From Saprospiraceae bacterium (GTDB taxonomy: Bacteria > Bacteroidota > Bacteroidia > Chitinophagales > Saprospiraceae): a stretch of DNA of 64,000 bases. The notes under the pieces were generated by a model, which saw only the letters and a program-made list of their open reading frames with translations, had not been told where the DNA came from and made no database searches. The stretch covers positions 1-64,000 of the forward strand of contig JABAQQ010000019.1 in the NCBI GenBank assembly GCA_019187225.1, in the 5' to 3' direction. Below are positions 8,217 through 17,530 of this stretch, in pieces; position 1 is the stretch's first letter; each line of letters begins with the position of its first letter. Both the position numbers and the translations under genes were made by a program.

Positions 8217-8855
8217 ATGCAGTTGCTCGATAAATATTTCCCCGCTCTGACGGATGTACAACGCGCTCTTTTCAGGCAGCTCGTGCCCTTGTATACGGAG
8301 TGGAATGCCAAAATAAACGTCGTTTCCCGACAGGATATAGAGAACCTCGAAGAGCGCCACATACTCCATTCGCTTGCCATCGCCAAAGTGATCGGATTCA
8401 AACCGGATGCCTCTATCCTCGACCTCGGTACCGGCGGTGGCTTTCCGGGCATTCCGCTGGCTATTCTGTTCCCCGACACCCGGTTTACCCTGGTGGACGG
8501 TACGGGAAAAAAAATACGGGTGGTGCAGGAAGTGGCAGGAGCGCTCGGACTGACGAACGTCACAGCCATTCATGCCCGTGTGGAAGAACTGAAAATGAAT
8601 GGCCAATTCGATTTCGTATTGTCACGGGGTGTGACAACGCTGGACAAGTTGTTGCAATGGAGTCAGCGACTGCTGAAAAAGAAACACATGCACGCCTATC
8701 CCAACGGCATCATTGCGCTCAAGGGAGGAGACCTGCGCGCCGAGATAAAATCACTTCCGGGCAAAGGCGAAACCTATTCCGAGATTTTTCCCATCCGCGA
8801 ATTTTTTAATGAACCGTTTTTTGATGAAAAATTCGTGGTGTACATGCAGGGGTAA
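8217..8855 (+). CDS. rsmG: 16S rRNA (guanine-527-N7)-methyltransferase RsmG
   Basis: The 212-aa protein is a complete RsmG (GidB). It has the N-terminal helical part with LVPLYTEWNAKINVVSR, the HILHSLAIAK motif, and the SAM-binding motif LDLGTGGGFPGIPLAI (about 69-85). Further along are LVDGTGKKI, the VLSRGVTTLDKLL catalytic region, and LKGG. RsmG uses S-adenosylmethionine to methylate G527 of 16S rRNA. It starts 9 bp after the sigma-like/TPR membrane protein gene and may share its promoter. It is convergent with the small lipoprotein gene at 8870-9037. Confidence 0.95.
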   Translation: MQLLDKYFPALTDVQRALFRQLVPLYTEWNAKINVVSRQDIENLEERHILHSLAIAKVIGFKPDASILDLGTGGGFPGIPLAILFPDTRFTLVDGTGKKIRVVQEVAGALGLTNVTAIHARVEELKMNGQFDFVLSRGVTTLDKLLQWSQRLLKKKHMHAYPNGIIALKGGDLRAEIKSLPGKGETYSEIFPIREFFNEPFFDEKFVVYMQG

Positions 8856-8869
8856 GAGCATGCTCTTCA

Positions 8870-9037
8870 TTAAGCCAGGCGTTGTTTGCTCTTCATAACA
8901 TTCCACGGCAGATACATGACCGGTTTCTCAGTTTGTAATGCTTCGATCGTCGGTTCTCCGGGCTTGGGAAAGCCTGGTCTGCGGCAACTCATAGCGCAGA
9001 TGAAAATTAGAAAAAGCAGGAAGAGTTTAGTTTTCAT
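8870..9037 (-). CDS. small lipoprotein, 55 aa
   Basis: This short minus-strand gene begins ATG at 9037, 2 nt after the TAG stop of the glucosaminidase gene. It encodes a signal peptide with a classic lipobox (MKTKLFLLFLIFICAMSC), then a short proline-containing mature peptide of 38 residues. Position and signal make it a real small gene co-transcribed with the glucosaminidase. It could be a small envelope accessory of the cell-wall hydrolase. Function is unknown. Confidence 0.7.
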   Translation of the reverse strand: MKTKLFLLFLIFICAMSCRRPGFPKPGEPTIEALQTEKPVMYLPWNVMKSKQRLA

Positions 9038-9039
9038 AA

Positions 9040-10008
9040 CTAACGGTCGTATTTGTACAATTCATAACGTTCGATGATGCCGATCAGTTTTTCGGCGTAA
9101 TTGCGATCGGTCGCATAACCGACGGATTTGAGCCCGTAGGCCCATTTGTGGTAATCGCGCCCGTGTTTTTTCAGTTTGGTATACCGACCGGATGCCAGCA
9201 ATTGGCTGTGCGCGCGCCAGCTCTCCCAGGGGTTTTTGAATTTCCGGAAAAAGTCCTTGTGGGTATCGTCCGTAAAATTGGTGCAATGCCCTTTTTTGCA
9301 ATTGCGAGAGAAACACTTGATTCCAAAGTGATTGTTGTTGTTTACCGCCAATTTGCTCGTGCCCGCCCGGCTCTCGATCAATCCCTGCGCAAGGCTGATG
9401 GATGCTGGTATGCCGTATTTTTTCATTTCAGTCACTGCTATGGTGTGAAAACGCCCTACGTAATCCTCGGCCTGTTCGGAAAAAAGCTCTGACGAACTCA
9501 CGGGAGCGGCTTCGTTTTTGGGTTTGGTTTTTGCTTTAACGGGTTTTCTTGCCGGTCTCGAACCGGTGTATTCTTCTTCTGTGATCGGCACGATTCCCTG
9601 TTCGCTTTGTTTGGTCTCTCTGGAAATGATCTGTGGTCCGGCTTCTGCAAACAACAAAAAGTAACTGCCCAGTGCCAGTGTCCCGACTTTTAACAATGTA
9701 TTTTGTCGAAATATGCCCAAGGTGTAGCGGTGCACCTGAAAGCGCAGGGCGATGACAGAACGGTTGAACCGTTGCCAGATCAGCCTCCAGGTAAAGGCAA
9801 TGGATGCTTTTTGATCATCCGGTTCGATAACAAGGCGTCCCGGCGTCATGTTCGGGCGGCGCTGGCGGCTGTTACCGGATGATGTCCGGTTTCCCTGCTG
9901 CGGTTTGTATGCTTCCGGATCCGAATAATAACCTTTTGTATATCCCATGGCGGAATGCGGAATAAGGGTGAAAAAATGGATACCAGTTTCATTTTTTGTG
10001 GCGGACAA
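9040..10008 (-). CDS. membrane-anchored glucosaminidase-domain peptidoglycan hydrolase
   Basis: The C-terminal ~150 residues form a glucosaminidase (FlgJ-like) domain: YGIPASISLAQGLIES with the catalytic-region Glu, GTSKLAVNNNNHFGIKC, NPWESWRAHSQLL, and a terminal YATDRNYAEKLIGIIERYEL. The N-terminal 110 residues are basic and contain one hydrophobic segment (VGTLALGSYFLLFAEAG), so the enzyme is likely anchored in the inner membrane facing the periplasm. An alternative start is Met21 (MGYTKGYY). It cleaves glycan strands of peptidoglycan by family analogy. A 55-aa lipoprotein gene follows at once in the same direction. Confidence 0.88.
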   Translation of the reverse strand: MSATKNETGIHFFTLIPHSAMGYTKGYYSDPEAYKPQQGNRTSSGNSRQRRPNMTPGRLVIEPDDQKASIAFTWRLIWQRFNRSVIALRFQVHRYTLGIFRQNTLLKVGTLALGSYFLLFAEAGPQIISRETKQSEQGIVPITEEEYTGSRPARKPVKAKTKPKNEAAPVSSSELFSEQAEDYVGRFHTIAVTEMKKYGIPASISLAQGLIESRAGTSKLAVNNNNHFGIKCFSRNCKKGHCTNFTDDTHKDFFRKFKNPWESWRAHSQLLASGRYTKLKKHGRDYHKWAYGLKSVGYATDRNYAEKLIGIIERYELYKYDR

Positions 10009-10232
10009 ATGTAAAACAAATTGTTGAATTTAAAAAAACAAAAAGCATTTAAAATATTTTTTTGTTTTAAAAATATCGTTGAGAGCCTGAATGGATGGGC
10101 GAATATTCACTTACCCGCAATCCTTTATTCACCTTACAGGCATCCCGTTCCCGTTTTTCTTCGTCAGGTAAGCAGCGTTCGACCGGTGCGCGCCGTTTTC
10201 CCTTCGTTTTTGGAAACCAAGCGCGCCCGGTT

Positions 10233-10262
10233 TTGCCGAACGGATCAAACACACTAACTTTC
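10233..10262 (+). promoter_or_regulatory. putative promoter of the ECF sigma gene
   Basis: TTTTG at 10231-10235 precedes TAACTTTC (10255-10262) with 19-nt spacing. This is one mismatch from the TAnnTTTG -7 consensus, 16 nt before the start codon at 10279. Confidence 0.45.
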
Positions 10263-10278
10263 CAACGGAAATCAACTC

Positions 10279-10848
10279 ATGGATTTCGCCCTTTCTTTGG
10301 AACGCGCCGAACACGATCTCGTCGCCGCCCTTTCCCGCCAGGAACGCTGGGCGCAGCAGCAACTGTATGAACAGTACTATGGCAAGATGATGGGTATCTG
10401 CTTGCGCTACGCCGGCTCGCGTGATGAAGCGCTCGACCTGCTGCACGAAGGCTTCATCAAAGTGTTTCAAAACATAGGTCGCTACCGCCCCGGTACTTCC
10501 CTGCCAGCGTGGATCCGTACCATCATTGTTAATACGTGTATTGACTATTACCGCAAAACCATCCGGCGCCGCACCGACGACATCACCGACGCCCACTACC
10601 TCTCCGACGACGCACCGGACGTGCTGAGCAACCTGACCGAACAGGAGATACTGACCGCTGTGCAGGAACTATCACCGGCCTACCGGGCAGTGTTCAACCT
10701 GTACGTAGTGGAAGGCTATTCGCACAAGGAAATAGGAGACGCGTTGCAGATCACCGAAAGTACCTCGCGCAGTAATCTGGTGAAAGCGCGCCTCAAACTC
10801 CAGGAATTTTTCGCCGCACGACGCATGGAATTTGATAAAGGGGAGTAG
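10279..10848 (+). CDS. ECF-type RNA polymerase sigma factor
   Basis: The 189-aa protein shows sigma region 2 (QQQLYEQYYGKMMGICLRYAG; ALDLLHEGFIKVFQNIGRYRPG; LPAWIRTIIVNTCIDYYRK) and region 4 (LSPAYRAVFNLYVVEGYSHKEIGDAL followed by a recognition helix with STSRSNLVKARLKL). It belongs to the extracytoplasmic function class common in Bacteroidota. The gene downstream, encoding a one-TM protein with a beta-barrel-like C-terminus, is its likely partner. The stop codon is followed immediately by a heptamer repeat tract. Confidence 0.93.
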   Translation: MDFALSLERAEHDLVAALSRQERWAQQQLYEQYYGKMMGICLRYAGSRDEALDLLHEGFIKVFQNIGRYRPGTSLPAWIRTIIVNTCIDYYRKTIRRRTDDITDAHYLSDDAPDVLSNLTEQEILTAVQELSPAYRAVFNLYVVEGYSHKEIGDALQITESTSRSNLVKARLKLQEFFAARRMEFDKGE

Positions 10849-10908
10849 GGATTTCGGATTGTGGATTTCGGATTTCGGATTGCATCCACTCAAACCATCA
10901 AACCATCT
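10849..10908. repeat. heptamer tandem repeat plus AAACCATC repeat
   Basis: Five perfect-length 7-bp units of the GGATTTC/GGATTGC type (10849-10883) begin at the base after the sigma-factor stop codon. They are followed by two AAACCATC-like units. Confidence 0.8.
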
Positions 10909-10930
10909 ATCTGAAAATCAGGCTTTTGCC

Positions 10931-12298
10931 ATGAACGATAAACTTTTTGATAAAAAAATAAAAGCGGCGCTCGATAACCTCGAAGCGCCTTACGATGCCA
11001 GCTCCTGGGATATACTGGAGCAGCGTTTGAACGCGCCGTTCGCGGAAGAACACCCTGCGCCGGTGGATGTCGTGGACAAAGCGGTATTCCGGACGCTGGA
11101 GCGGCTCGAAGCGCCCTATCATCCGGCCCATTGGGACATACTGGCCCAACGCATGACCTGGGTCGCGCGCCAGCGCCGCCGCGTTTGGGTGGCCAAGCTG
11201 ACGGAAGCCGCGATCTTTCTGTTGTTGCTGGTCAACTTAGACGGCCTGCCCGACAATGACCCTGCAGCGCCTCAAAAACCCATCGCTCCTCAAACGCCGG
11301 CCAACCACCGTCTGCAAGCCCAGGCGTCTGAACGGGATGAACAACCCGAACCGTCGCTCGATTCAGGCGCCATGACCGCCAGCAGTGAATTCACCGGTGA
11401 AGAAAACGGGGTTGTCGTTTCACCTGCTTTGTTGCAAAATGCAGCGCTGTTGTTCCCGGAAGCCATATCCGCATTGAATAATTCAAGCGAGGAGGCGGTT
11501 GCCGGCACTTCCGGTAACCTGATCGAATCCATGGCCGAAAACTGGTCGTCCATAGCCGACATGATGACCTTGCCTTTGCTGCCCGGCGCGCCAGTCGCGC
11601 GGGTGAATGCCGATCCCCGCAGCGCCTCGACGGTGCATATAAAGGCCCCGAAGCAACACCACTTTTATGCCGCCACTTTCGCCAACTTCGACCGGAACAA
11701 TGTGCGCAGCAAGGGTTACTCAAACAGCGCCAATGGTCATGGCGGCGGCATGGCCATCGGCTACCGCATCGGGAAATGGGGCGTGGAAGCGGGATTGTCG
11801 TACAACCGCAGGCATTATCAGCCCAAAAAAGAAGTGGAGATATACGACATCACCGCGAACGGCTTGTACGGCTCTTACGCCCGGTCGGTGGATGCCGATA
11901 TTGTTTCCGTGCCCCTGAAAGTCACGCGCCGCGTTGCTCAGTTCGGCCAGACAACCCTGCACGCGACTGCCGGTGTGACCACCAATGTTGCCCTGGATAA
12001 AAGTTACCAATACCAATCCGTGTTTTATCCCGCGCCTTCCGCCTCCGGCAATCCCGACCCGGCCCAACAACCCAAACTCCGCAAAAACGGCAAAGGCGTG
12101 TTGGAAAGCGGCTCTTTCGGCGGCAATGTGTACGCTTCTGCCGATGTGGGTGTGCGGGTGGAGCAGCCGATCGGACGCCACATCGCCGCTTTCGCAGAAC
12201 CATCGTACCGCCTCGCGATGGGCAAAAAAGGCATCGGCCCGAACCCGGCAAAAGTGAATACGTTTTCGCTGCAGGCGGGGGTGCTGGCAACGTTGTGA
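10931..12298 (+). CDS. one-TM protein with C-terminal outer-membrane-barrel-like domain, ECF sigma partner
   Basis: The start at 10931 (MNDKLFDKKIKAALDN) gives 455 aa and avoids the upstream repeat tract. The first 80 residues contain a duplicated motif: NLEAPYDASSWDILEQRL and RLEAPYHPAHWDILAQRM. A membrane segment follows (LTEAAIFLLLLVNL, about 95-110), then a low-complexity linker. From about 230 on there is a glycine/aromatic alternating pattern typical of Bacteroidota outer-membrane beta-barrel domains (FYAATFANFDRNNV, GVEAGLSYNRRHY, and a terminal LQAGVLATL). Such proteins commonly follow ECF sigma genes in this phylum and may regulate them. No zinc-finger anti-sigma motif is visible. 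Confidence 0.75.
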   Translation: MNDKLFDKKIKAALDNLEAPYDASSWDILEQRLNAPFAEEHPAPVDVVDKAVFRTLERLEAPYHPAHWDILAQRMTWVARQRRRVWVAKLTEAAIFLLLLVNLDGLPDNDPAAPQKPIAPQTPANHRLQAQASERDEQPEPSLDSGAMTASSEFTGEENGVVVSPALLQNAALLFPEAISALNNSSEEAVAGTSGNLIESMAENWSSIADMMTLPLLPGAPVARVNADPRSASTVHIKAPKQHHFYAATFANFDRNNVRSKGYSNSANGHGGGMAIGYRIGKWGVEAGLSYNRRHYQPKKEVEIYDITANGLYGSYARSVDADIVSVPLKVTRRVAQFGQTTLHATAGVTTNVALDKSYQYQSVFYPAPSASGNPDPAQQPKLRKNGKGVLESGSFGGNVYASADVGVRVEQPIGRHIAAFAEPSYRLAMGKKGIGPNPAKVNTFSLQAGVLATL

Positions 12299-12299
12299 A

Positions 12300-14840
12300 T
12301 TAAAAATCCATCCGTACTCTTAAATTCACCCGCCGCCCGGTGAGGTAATTCGGGATTGCATACTGCACATTCGTAATGGCCTTGATCCAAGTATTGGACG
12401 CCTCGTTGGCTACCGCCAGCAGGTTGAACACTTCGAGGCTCGCCCAGGTATTGCGGGTAAAGCGCAGGAAGTGGTGGGGCTTACGCGAAAGCCAGTCTTT
12501 TTTCCAGAGTTGAAAACCGAAACCGATGTCTACGCGGTAGTAGTTGGCGAAGCGGTAGGGATTCCGGTAGATGACGTTGTTGTCGGGAATACCGAACGGC
12601 AGACCCGTGCCTATCGTGAAATTGAGTTGCATCGTGATGTTCTTGTTTTTGCGCAGGTAATCCTGGAAGTAGGTGGAGACTGTGACAATCCGGTCGGTTG
12701 GTCGCGGCACGTCCTTCACGTCGTAGCCCTGCAGGTCGCCGATCTCGCGTTTTTTGTGCTGCACGCCGTCGAGCGCCTCGCGGGTGCGCAGGATGGAGAG
12801 GTTGATCCAGCTTTCTGCCCCTTTCACGAATTCACCGTTGAGGCGCACGTCGAGTCCGGTGGCGTAGCCGGTCGAGTTGTTTTCGCCGGCGTAGCGGATG
12901 CGCACGTTGTCGAGGTCATAGGAGACGAGGTCCCACATTTGTTTGTAATACGCTTCGGTGATGAGGCGCATTTTCACCGGGCGGCGTTTGCCCCAGAGGA
13001 AGTCGTAGGTGAAGCCCCCTACCACGTGTGCGGATTTTTGCGCTGCGAGGTCGGTATTGACGGTGCCGTCGGGGCGGCGCATTTCGCGGTAAAACGCGGG
13101 CTGGAAATACATGCCGGTCGCTAAGCGCCAGGAAATATCCTGCCTGATATTCAGGGGTTTGTACAGGAGTTGCACCCGCGGCGTGACGAACCAGTCTTTG
13201 TTCAGGTTCCAGTATTGTCCGCGCACGCCGCCCGTGACCTGGAACTCGCGCACGCCGTCCTTACGCCAGGTCCAGGTATCCTGAAAAAAGGCGCTGAAGC
13301 GGTCGCTTTGCAGGTTGTTGCGGGTTTTGAGCACGCGCCGCACGAAGAGGAAATTGGTGTCGTAAGGCAGTGAATACAACGCCGAATCGAGGCGTTCCCA
13401 CTCGTTGATCTTGTCGGTGATCTGTTCGTTTTGCCACTTTGCCGACCACTGTAGGAAGTGGCTGCGTGTGAGGCCGGCTTCCGTTTCGTCGCGCTGGAGT
13501 TCGATGCCACCGCGGTATTCGGCGTTCACGACGTCGGCGGTGAGGTAGTTGCGGATCCAGGTTTGCTGCGTGCCCGTGCCGAGAATATTGACGATCTCGC
13601 CGAAGTCGCCGGAGCCGAGGTTTTCCTCGAGTTCGCCCAGGATGTAGTAACCGAGAATGTCGAAACGCTCGTTTTCCTGACTGCGCCACGCCGAAGCCAA
13701 GATTTTGTGATACAGCGGATTGCGTTCCCGATCGGGCAAGTAAGTCAGCGAAACGCCGCCCATCGCCTGCGTAAAATCGTCCACCTCCTGACCTTCGAAG
13801 GCCGTGCGGATCTGCAGGGCGTAGTTCACCAGCCCGAACGCGCGCACGAGGCTTTCCGGGATAAAATTGTACTTCGATCGGTTGTAATTACCAATCACGC
13901 CCAGCTGCCAGTCGCGGTTCAGGTCGTACGTGAGATACGCTTGTACGTCGGTGAAGTTGGGCACGTATTCACCTTCCACGTCGAGGCTGCCGAGCAGAAG
14001 ACGCGTCGTTTTGTAACGCGCACCGGCGAGGTAGCGGAACGCGCGGTAAGTGTCTTTTTTCGATTTGATGCTGCCTTCCACATGCGCCGAAGCGCCGAGC
14101 AGGCTGGCGCTCGCGCTGGCCCGGAGACTGTCGGGGCGTTTGTACTTCACATCCAGTACCGACGACAATTTGTCGCCGTATTTCGACTGGAAACCGCCGC
14201 TGGAAAACGAGAGGTCGCGCACGAGGTCAATGTTCGGAAAGGTCAGGCCTTCCTGCTGCCCGGCGCGGATGAGCTGGGGGCGGTAAATCTCGAAATCGTT
14301 GACGTACACGAGGTTTTCGTCGTAGTTGCCACCCCGCACCTGGTATTGCGAACTCAGTTCGCCGCCCGTGCCCATGTTCGTGCCGAGCGCGATGTGGGGC
14401 AACACGCTCTCGAGATTGCCCGTCGAACTGGGCAGGAGTTTGAGCGCCTCTATGTTTTTCTCCCGCACCAGCCCCGCGTCGTCGAGGCGTCGCTCACTGA
14501 TCACCACTTCGAGGTTCGACTCGATGGGTGCCAGCCGAACATCCAGCGCGAAGCGGGCGCCGGGCGGCAGCGGCAGCACATCGGCGTTGCTTTCCTTGAA
14601 GGCCACCCGGCGAAAACCGAGCGCAACGCGCTCATTGGCAGGCACCTGGATGGCGAAAAAGCCGCGTTCGTCGCTGGTGACCGACGTTTTGCCGCCTTTC
14701 ACGAAGATGGTGACGAGTTCCACCGGTTGTTCGTTGGAAGCGTCCAGTATACGGCCGGAAACGGTGGCGGTTTCCTGGGCGGAAAGCAGTAAAGGCGCGG
14801 TGCAAAAGAGGATTACGGAAAAAAACAGCTGGGTTCGCAT
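12300..14840 (-). CDS. TonB-dependent receptor with CarboxypepD-reg domain
   Basis: The 846-aa protein has a signal peptide (MRTQLFFSVILFCTAPLLLSA) and then a carboxypeptidase-regulatory-like domain (about 22-105: ATVSGRILDASNEQPVELVTIFVKG). The plug domain (about 125-225) contains YQVRGGNYDENLVYVNDFEIY and GGFQSKYGDKLSSVLDVKY. The rest is a long beta-barrel ending in an aromatic residue (RVNLRVRMDF). It imports a large ligand across the outer membrane using TonB energy. There is no SusD partner next to it, so it is not a classical SusCD pair, and the substrate is unknown. Its 3' end is 1 bp from the convergent barrel-protein gene. Confidence 0.92.
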   Translation of the reverse strand: MRTQLFFSVILFCTAPLLLSAQETATVSGRILDASNEQPVELVTIFVKGGKTSVTSDERGFFAIQVPANERVALGFRRVAFKESNADVLPLPPGARFALDVRLAPIESNLEVVISERRLDDAGLVREKNIEALKLLPSSTGNLESVLPHIALGTNMGTGGELSSQYQVRGGNYDENLVYVNDFEIYRPQLIRAGQQEGLTFPNIDLVRDLSFSSGGFQSKYGDKLSSVLDVKYKRPDSLRASASASLLGASAHVEGSIKSKKDTYRAFRYLAGARYKTTRLLLGSLDVEGEYVPNFTDVQAYLTYDLNRDWQLGVIGNYNRSKYNFIPESLVRAFGLVNYALQIRTAFEGQEVDDFTQAMGGVSLTYLPDRERNPLYHKILASAWRSQENERFDILGYYILGELEENLGSGDFGEIVNILGTGTQQTWIRNYLTADVVNAEYRGGIELQRDETEAGLTRSHFLQWSAKWQNEQITDKINEWERLDSALYSLPYDTNFLFVRRVLKTRNNLQSDRFSAFFQDTWTWRKDGVREFQVTGGVRGQYWNLNKDWFVTPRVQLLYKPLNIRQDISWRLATGMYFQPAFYREMRRPDGTVNTDLAAQKSAHVVGGFTYDFLWGKRRPVKMRLITEAYYKQMWDLVSYDLDNVRIRYAGENNSTGYATGLDVRLNGEFVKGAESWINLSILRTREALDGVQHKKREIGDLQGYDVKDVPRPTDRIVTVSTYFQDYLRKNKNITMQLNFTIGTGLPFGIPDNNVIYRNPYRFANYYRVDIGFGFQLWKKDWLSRKPHHFLRFTRNTWASLEVFNLLAVANEASNTWIKAITNVQYAIPNYLTGRRVNLRVRMDF

Positions 14841-15123
14841 GTAGTTTTTTTACAAAAAATCAAATTTTGTTAAACAAATCCGGTATAAATGTTAAACAAA
14901 CAAAACCAGAAGGCGTTAAGCCGCATATTTTTTGTTTGTTTATAGTTCACGGGGTGTTCTGCGCAATGCAGGGCGCCCTTTTTTGTCGAAGCGATTCCCG
15001 TTGCGCGCGACGAAGGTAGGCGCGTTTGCAGGATGTCCGTTCATTTGCCATCCGAAGCCGTCAGTTATCAGCAAAAATTTCCACTTTCGCGGACGGTTTT
15101 TTGAAAACAAACCCGTCTCGCCA

Positions 15124-17508
15124 ATGTCTGCAAAATTGCTTCTTCCGCTATTTCTCTTCTTTACAGCCGCTGTTTTTGCCCAGTATGCACCGGTAAACCC
15201 TGAATTGCTGAACAACTATTGGTCGGCCCGCTGGATTGCCCATCCCAGCGCCCCGGCTGCTCAATACGGCGTTTTTCATTTTCGCAAAACCTTCGTTCTG
15301 TCGGAAAACCCCGGCCGTTTCATCGTGCACGTTTCCGCCGACCATCGCTACCAATTGTTCGTAAACGGCCGCTCCGTCAGCCGCGGCCCGGCGCGCAGCG
15401 ACACCTGGCACTGGAATTTCGAGAGCTTCGACCTGGCGCCGTATTTGCAACAAGGCAAAAATGTGCTCGCAGCGGTTGTCTGGAACGGCGGAGAAAATGC
15501 GCCGTATGCGCAAATGACATTCCAGACGGGCTTTATACTGCAGGGCGACGGCAAGCCGGAAGCGCTGGCGAACACCGACACATCGTGGCGTGTGTTGCAA
15601 AACGCGGCTTACTCGCCCCAACCGCTCGACATGGCGCGTATGCGAACCTACATCGTGGTCGGCGACGGCGATCGCATTGACGGCGTGCAATACCCCTGGG
15701 GCTGGGAACAGCCGGAGTTCGACGACCGCAAGTGGCTGAAAGCGAAACTTTTGTGGTTCTCCGCCAAGCCGCGCGGCCTCGGCTCCGACGGCAACTGGAT
15801 GCTAACGTCGCGTGAGATACCTCCTATGGAAGAGCGACCGGAACGCCTGGCGAAAGTCCGCCGCGTACAGGGCGCGACGGCAACAGACGCTTTTCTGCAA
15901 GGCACTCAGCCGATCGTGATCCCGCCCAACACGAGCGCCACCATTCTGCTCGACCAGGGGCATTTGACCAACGCTTACCCGCAACTTCTTGTCAGTCAGG
16001 GAAAAAATGCTGCCGTGACGTTGACGTATGCGGAGGCTTTGCTCGACGCGAAAAGAGAAAAAGGCAACCGCGACGACATCGCGGGCAAAACGATTTTGGG
16101 CAAACAAGACGTGTTCATCGCCGACGGCAGCGCGAACCGGATTTTTTCCACGTTGGAATTCCGCACCTGGCGTTACGTCCAACTGGACATTCAGACGCAG
16201 GACGAACCGCTCCGCATCGGGGATTTCTACGGCATTTTCACCGGCTACCCATTTGAACGAAAAGCCTCTTTCCGCAGCATCGGTAAAAGACCGAACACTA
16301 TTTGGGAAGTCGGCTGGCGCACTGCCCGCTTGTGTGCCCAGGAAACTTATGTGGACTGCCCTTATTACGAACAGCTGCAATACACGGGCGATACCCGCAT
16401 CCAGGCGCTCATCTCTCTTTATGTGAGCGGCGACGACCGCTTGATGCGCAAAGCCATCCGGGATTATGACCATTCGCGCATTCCCGACGGCCTCACGCAG
16501 AGCCGGTACCCTTGTCGCGACATGCAGATCATTCCCACGTTCTCCTTGTTTTGGGTGAGCATGGTGCACGACTACTGGATGCACCGCCGCGATGACGAGT
16601 TTGTGCGGTCTTTCCTCGACGGGATTGACGATGTGATCCGCTGGCACAATGCGCGCCTGGACCAGGAGACGATGATGAATGGCCCACTCGAATGGTGGAA
16701 CTTCGTGGACTGGGCCTGGCCCTGGAGCAATGCCGAACGCTTCGGCGGGGTTCCGGATGGCGCCCGGAACGGAGGTTCGTCCATCCTTTCGCTGCAATAT
16801 GCTTATACACTCCAACAGGCAGCGGAATTGTTCGATTATTACGGACGCAGCGACCGGGCGGCATTTTGTTATGAGCAGGCGGACTATATCCGCCTCAAAA
16901 CCAGAGCCTTATGCTGGGACGAACAGCGCCGGCTATTGGCAGATACGCCTGAAAAACGGGCATTCAGCCAACACGCCAACATTTGGGCGGTGCTGACCGA
17001 CGCCGTACCACAAGACGAACAGGCACCACTCCTACAGCGCATTATGACCGACACCAGCATCCGGCAGGCAACATACTATTTCAAGTTTTACCTTTTCCAG
17101 GCATTGAAAAAAACGGGCATGGGCGACGCATTTTTGAAGCAACTCGGCCCCTGGTATGCGATGATTGACAATGGTCTCACCACTTTCGCCGAAAGTCCCG
17201 AACCCGTCCGATCCGACTGCCACGCCTGGAGCGCTTCGCCGGTATACGAGTTTCTTTCGACCGTGTGCGGTATCAATCCCGGTTCTCCGGGTTTTGCCAC
17301 GGTGCGCATCGAACCGTTTTTGGGCGACCTGGAGTTCGCCGAAGGCAAAATGCCGCATCCGAAAGGTGAGATCAGTGTGCGGTTGCAAAGGACGCCGGCG
17401 GGCGGCATGTCGGCAGAAATAGAACTGCCCGAGGGTATAAATGGTACCTTGCAATGGAAAGGAAAGGAAACGACGCTGAAAAGCGGGAAGCAACACATAG
17501 AACTCTGA
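15124..17508 (+). CDS. alpha-L-rhamnosidase-like glycoside hydrolase (GH78 type), exported
   Basis: Starting at ATG 15124 gives 794 aa with a signal peptide (MSAKLLLPLFLFFTAAVFAQ); the open frame extends further upstream without a better start. An N-terminal galactose-binding-like sandwich (KTFVLSENPGRFIVHVSADHRYQLFVNGRSV) precedes a concanavalin-like segment. The catalytic (alpha/alpha)6 domain starts near 390, with the GH78-like DCPYYEQLQYTGDTRIQAL motif and an Asp/Glu-rich pocket (EWWNFVDWAW). A C-terminal beta domain follows (RIEPFLGDL; PHPKGEISVRLQR). It probably removes terminal sugars from plant or algal polysaccharide in the periplasm or outside. The exact substrate is uncertain. Confidence 0.82.
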   Translation: MSAKLLLPLFLFFTAAVFAQYAPVNPELLNNYWSARWIAHPSAPAAQYGVFHFRKTFVLSENPGRFIVHVSADHRYQLFVNGRSVSRGPARSDTWHWNFESFDLAPYLQQGKNVLAAVVWNGGENAPYAQMTFQTGFILQGDGKPEALANTDTSWRVLQNAAYSPQPLDMARMRTYIVVGDGDRIDGVQYPWGWEQPEFDDRKWLKAKLLWFSAKPRGLGSDGNWMLTSREIPPMEERPERLAKVRRVQGATATDAFLQGTQPIVIPPNTSATILLDQGHLTNAYPQLLVSQGKNAAVTLTYAEALLDAKREKGNRDDIAGKTILGKQDVFIADGSANRIFSTLEFRTWRYVQLDIQTQDEPLRIGDFYGIFTGYPFERKASFRSIGKRPNTIWEVGWRTARLCAQETYVDCPYYEQLQYTGDTRIQALISLYVSGDDRLMRKAIRDYDHSRIPDGLTQSRYPCRDMQIIPTFSLFWVSMVHDYWMHRRDDEFVRSFLDGIDDVIRWHNARLDQETMMNGPLEWWNFVDWAWPWSNAERFGGVPDGARNGGSSILSLQYAYTLQQAAELFDYYGRSDRAAFCYEQADYIRLKTRALCWDEQRRLLADTPEKRAFSQHANIWAVLTDAVPQDEQAPLLQRIMTDTSIRQATYYFKFYLFQALKKTGMGDAFLKQLGPWYAMIDNGLTTFAESPEPVRSDCHAWSASPVYEFLSTVCGINPGSPGFATVRIEPFLGDLEFAEGKMPHPKGEISVRLQRTPAGGMSAEIELPEGINGTLQWKGKETTLKSGKQHIEL

Positions 17509-17530
17509 TTTTGAAACACACACTATGTGT

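Noticed and set aside
8852-8867. 14-bp palindrome AAGAGCATGCTCTT after rsmG as a terminator
   Set aside because: It has no loop or T-run; at most a weak inverted repeat.
12300-14840. SusCD polysaccharide utilisation locus with the GH78 gene
   Set aside because: No SusD-like lipoprotein is adjacent, and the receptor and glycosidase genes are divergent rather than in one operon.
12471-14844. Long plus-strand frames opposite the TonB receptor gene
   Set aside because: They are antisense shadows of a clear, domain-supported gene; they carry no motifs or start signals.
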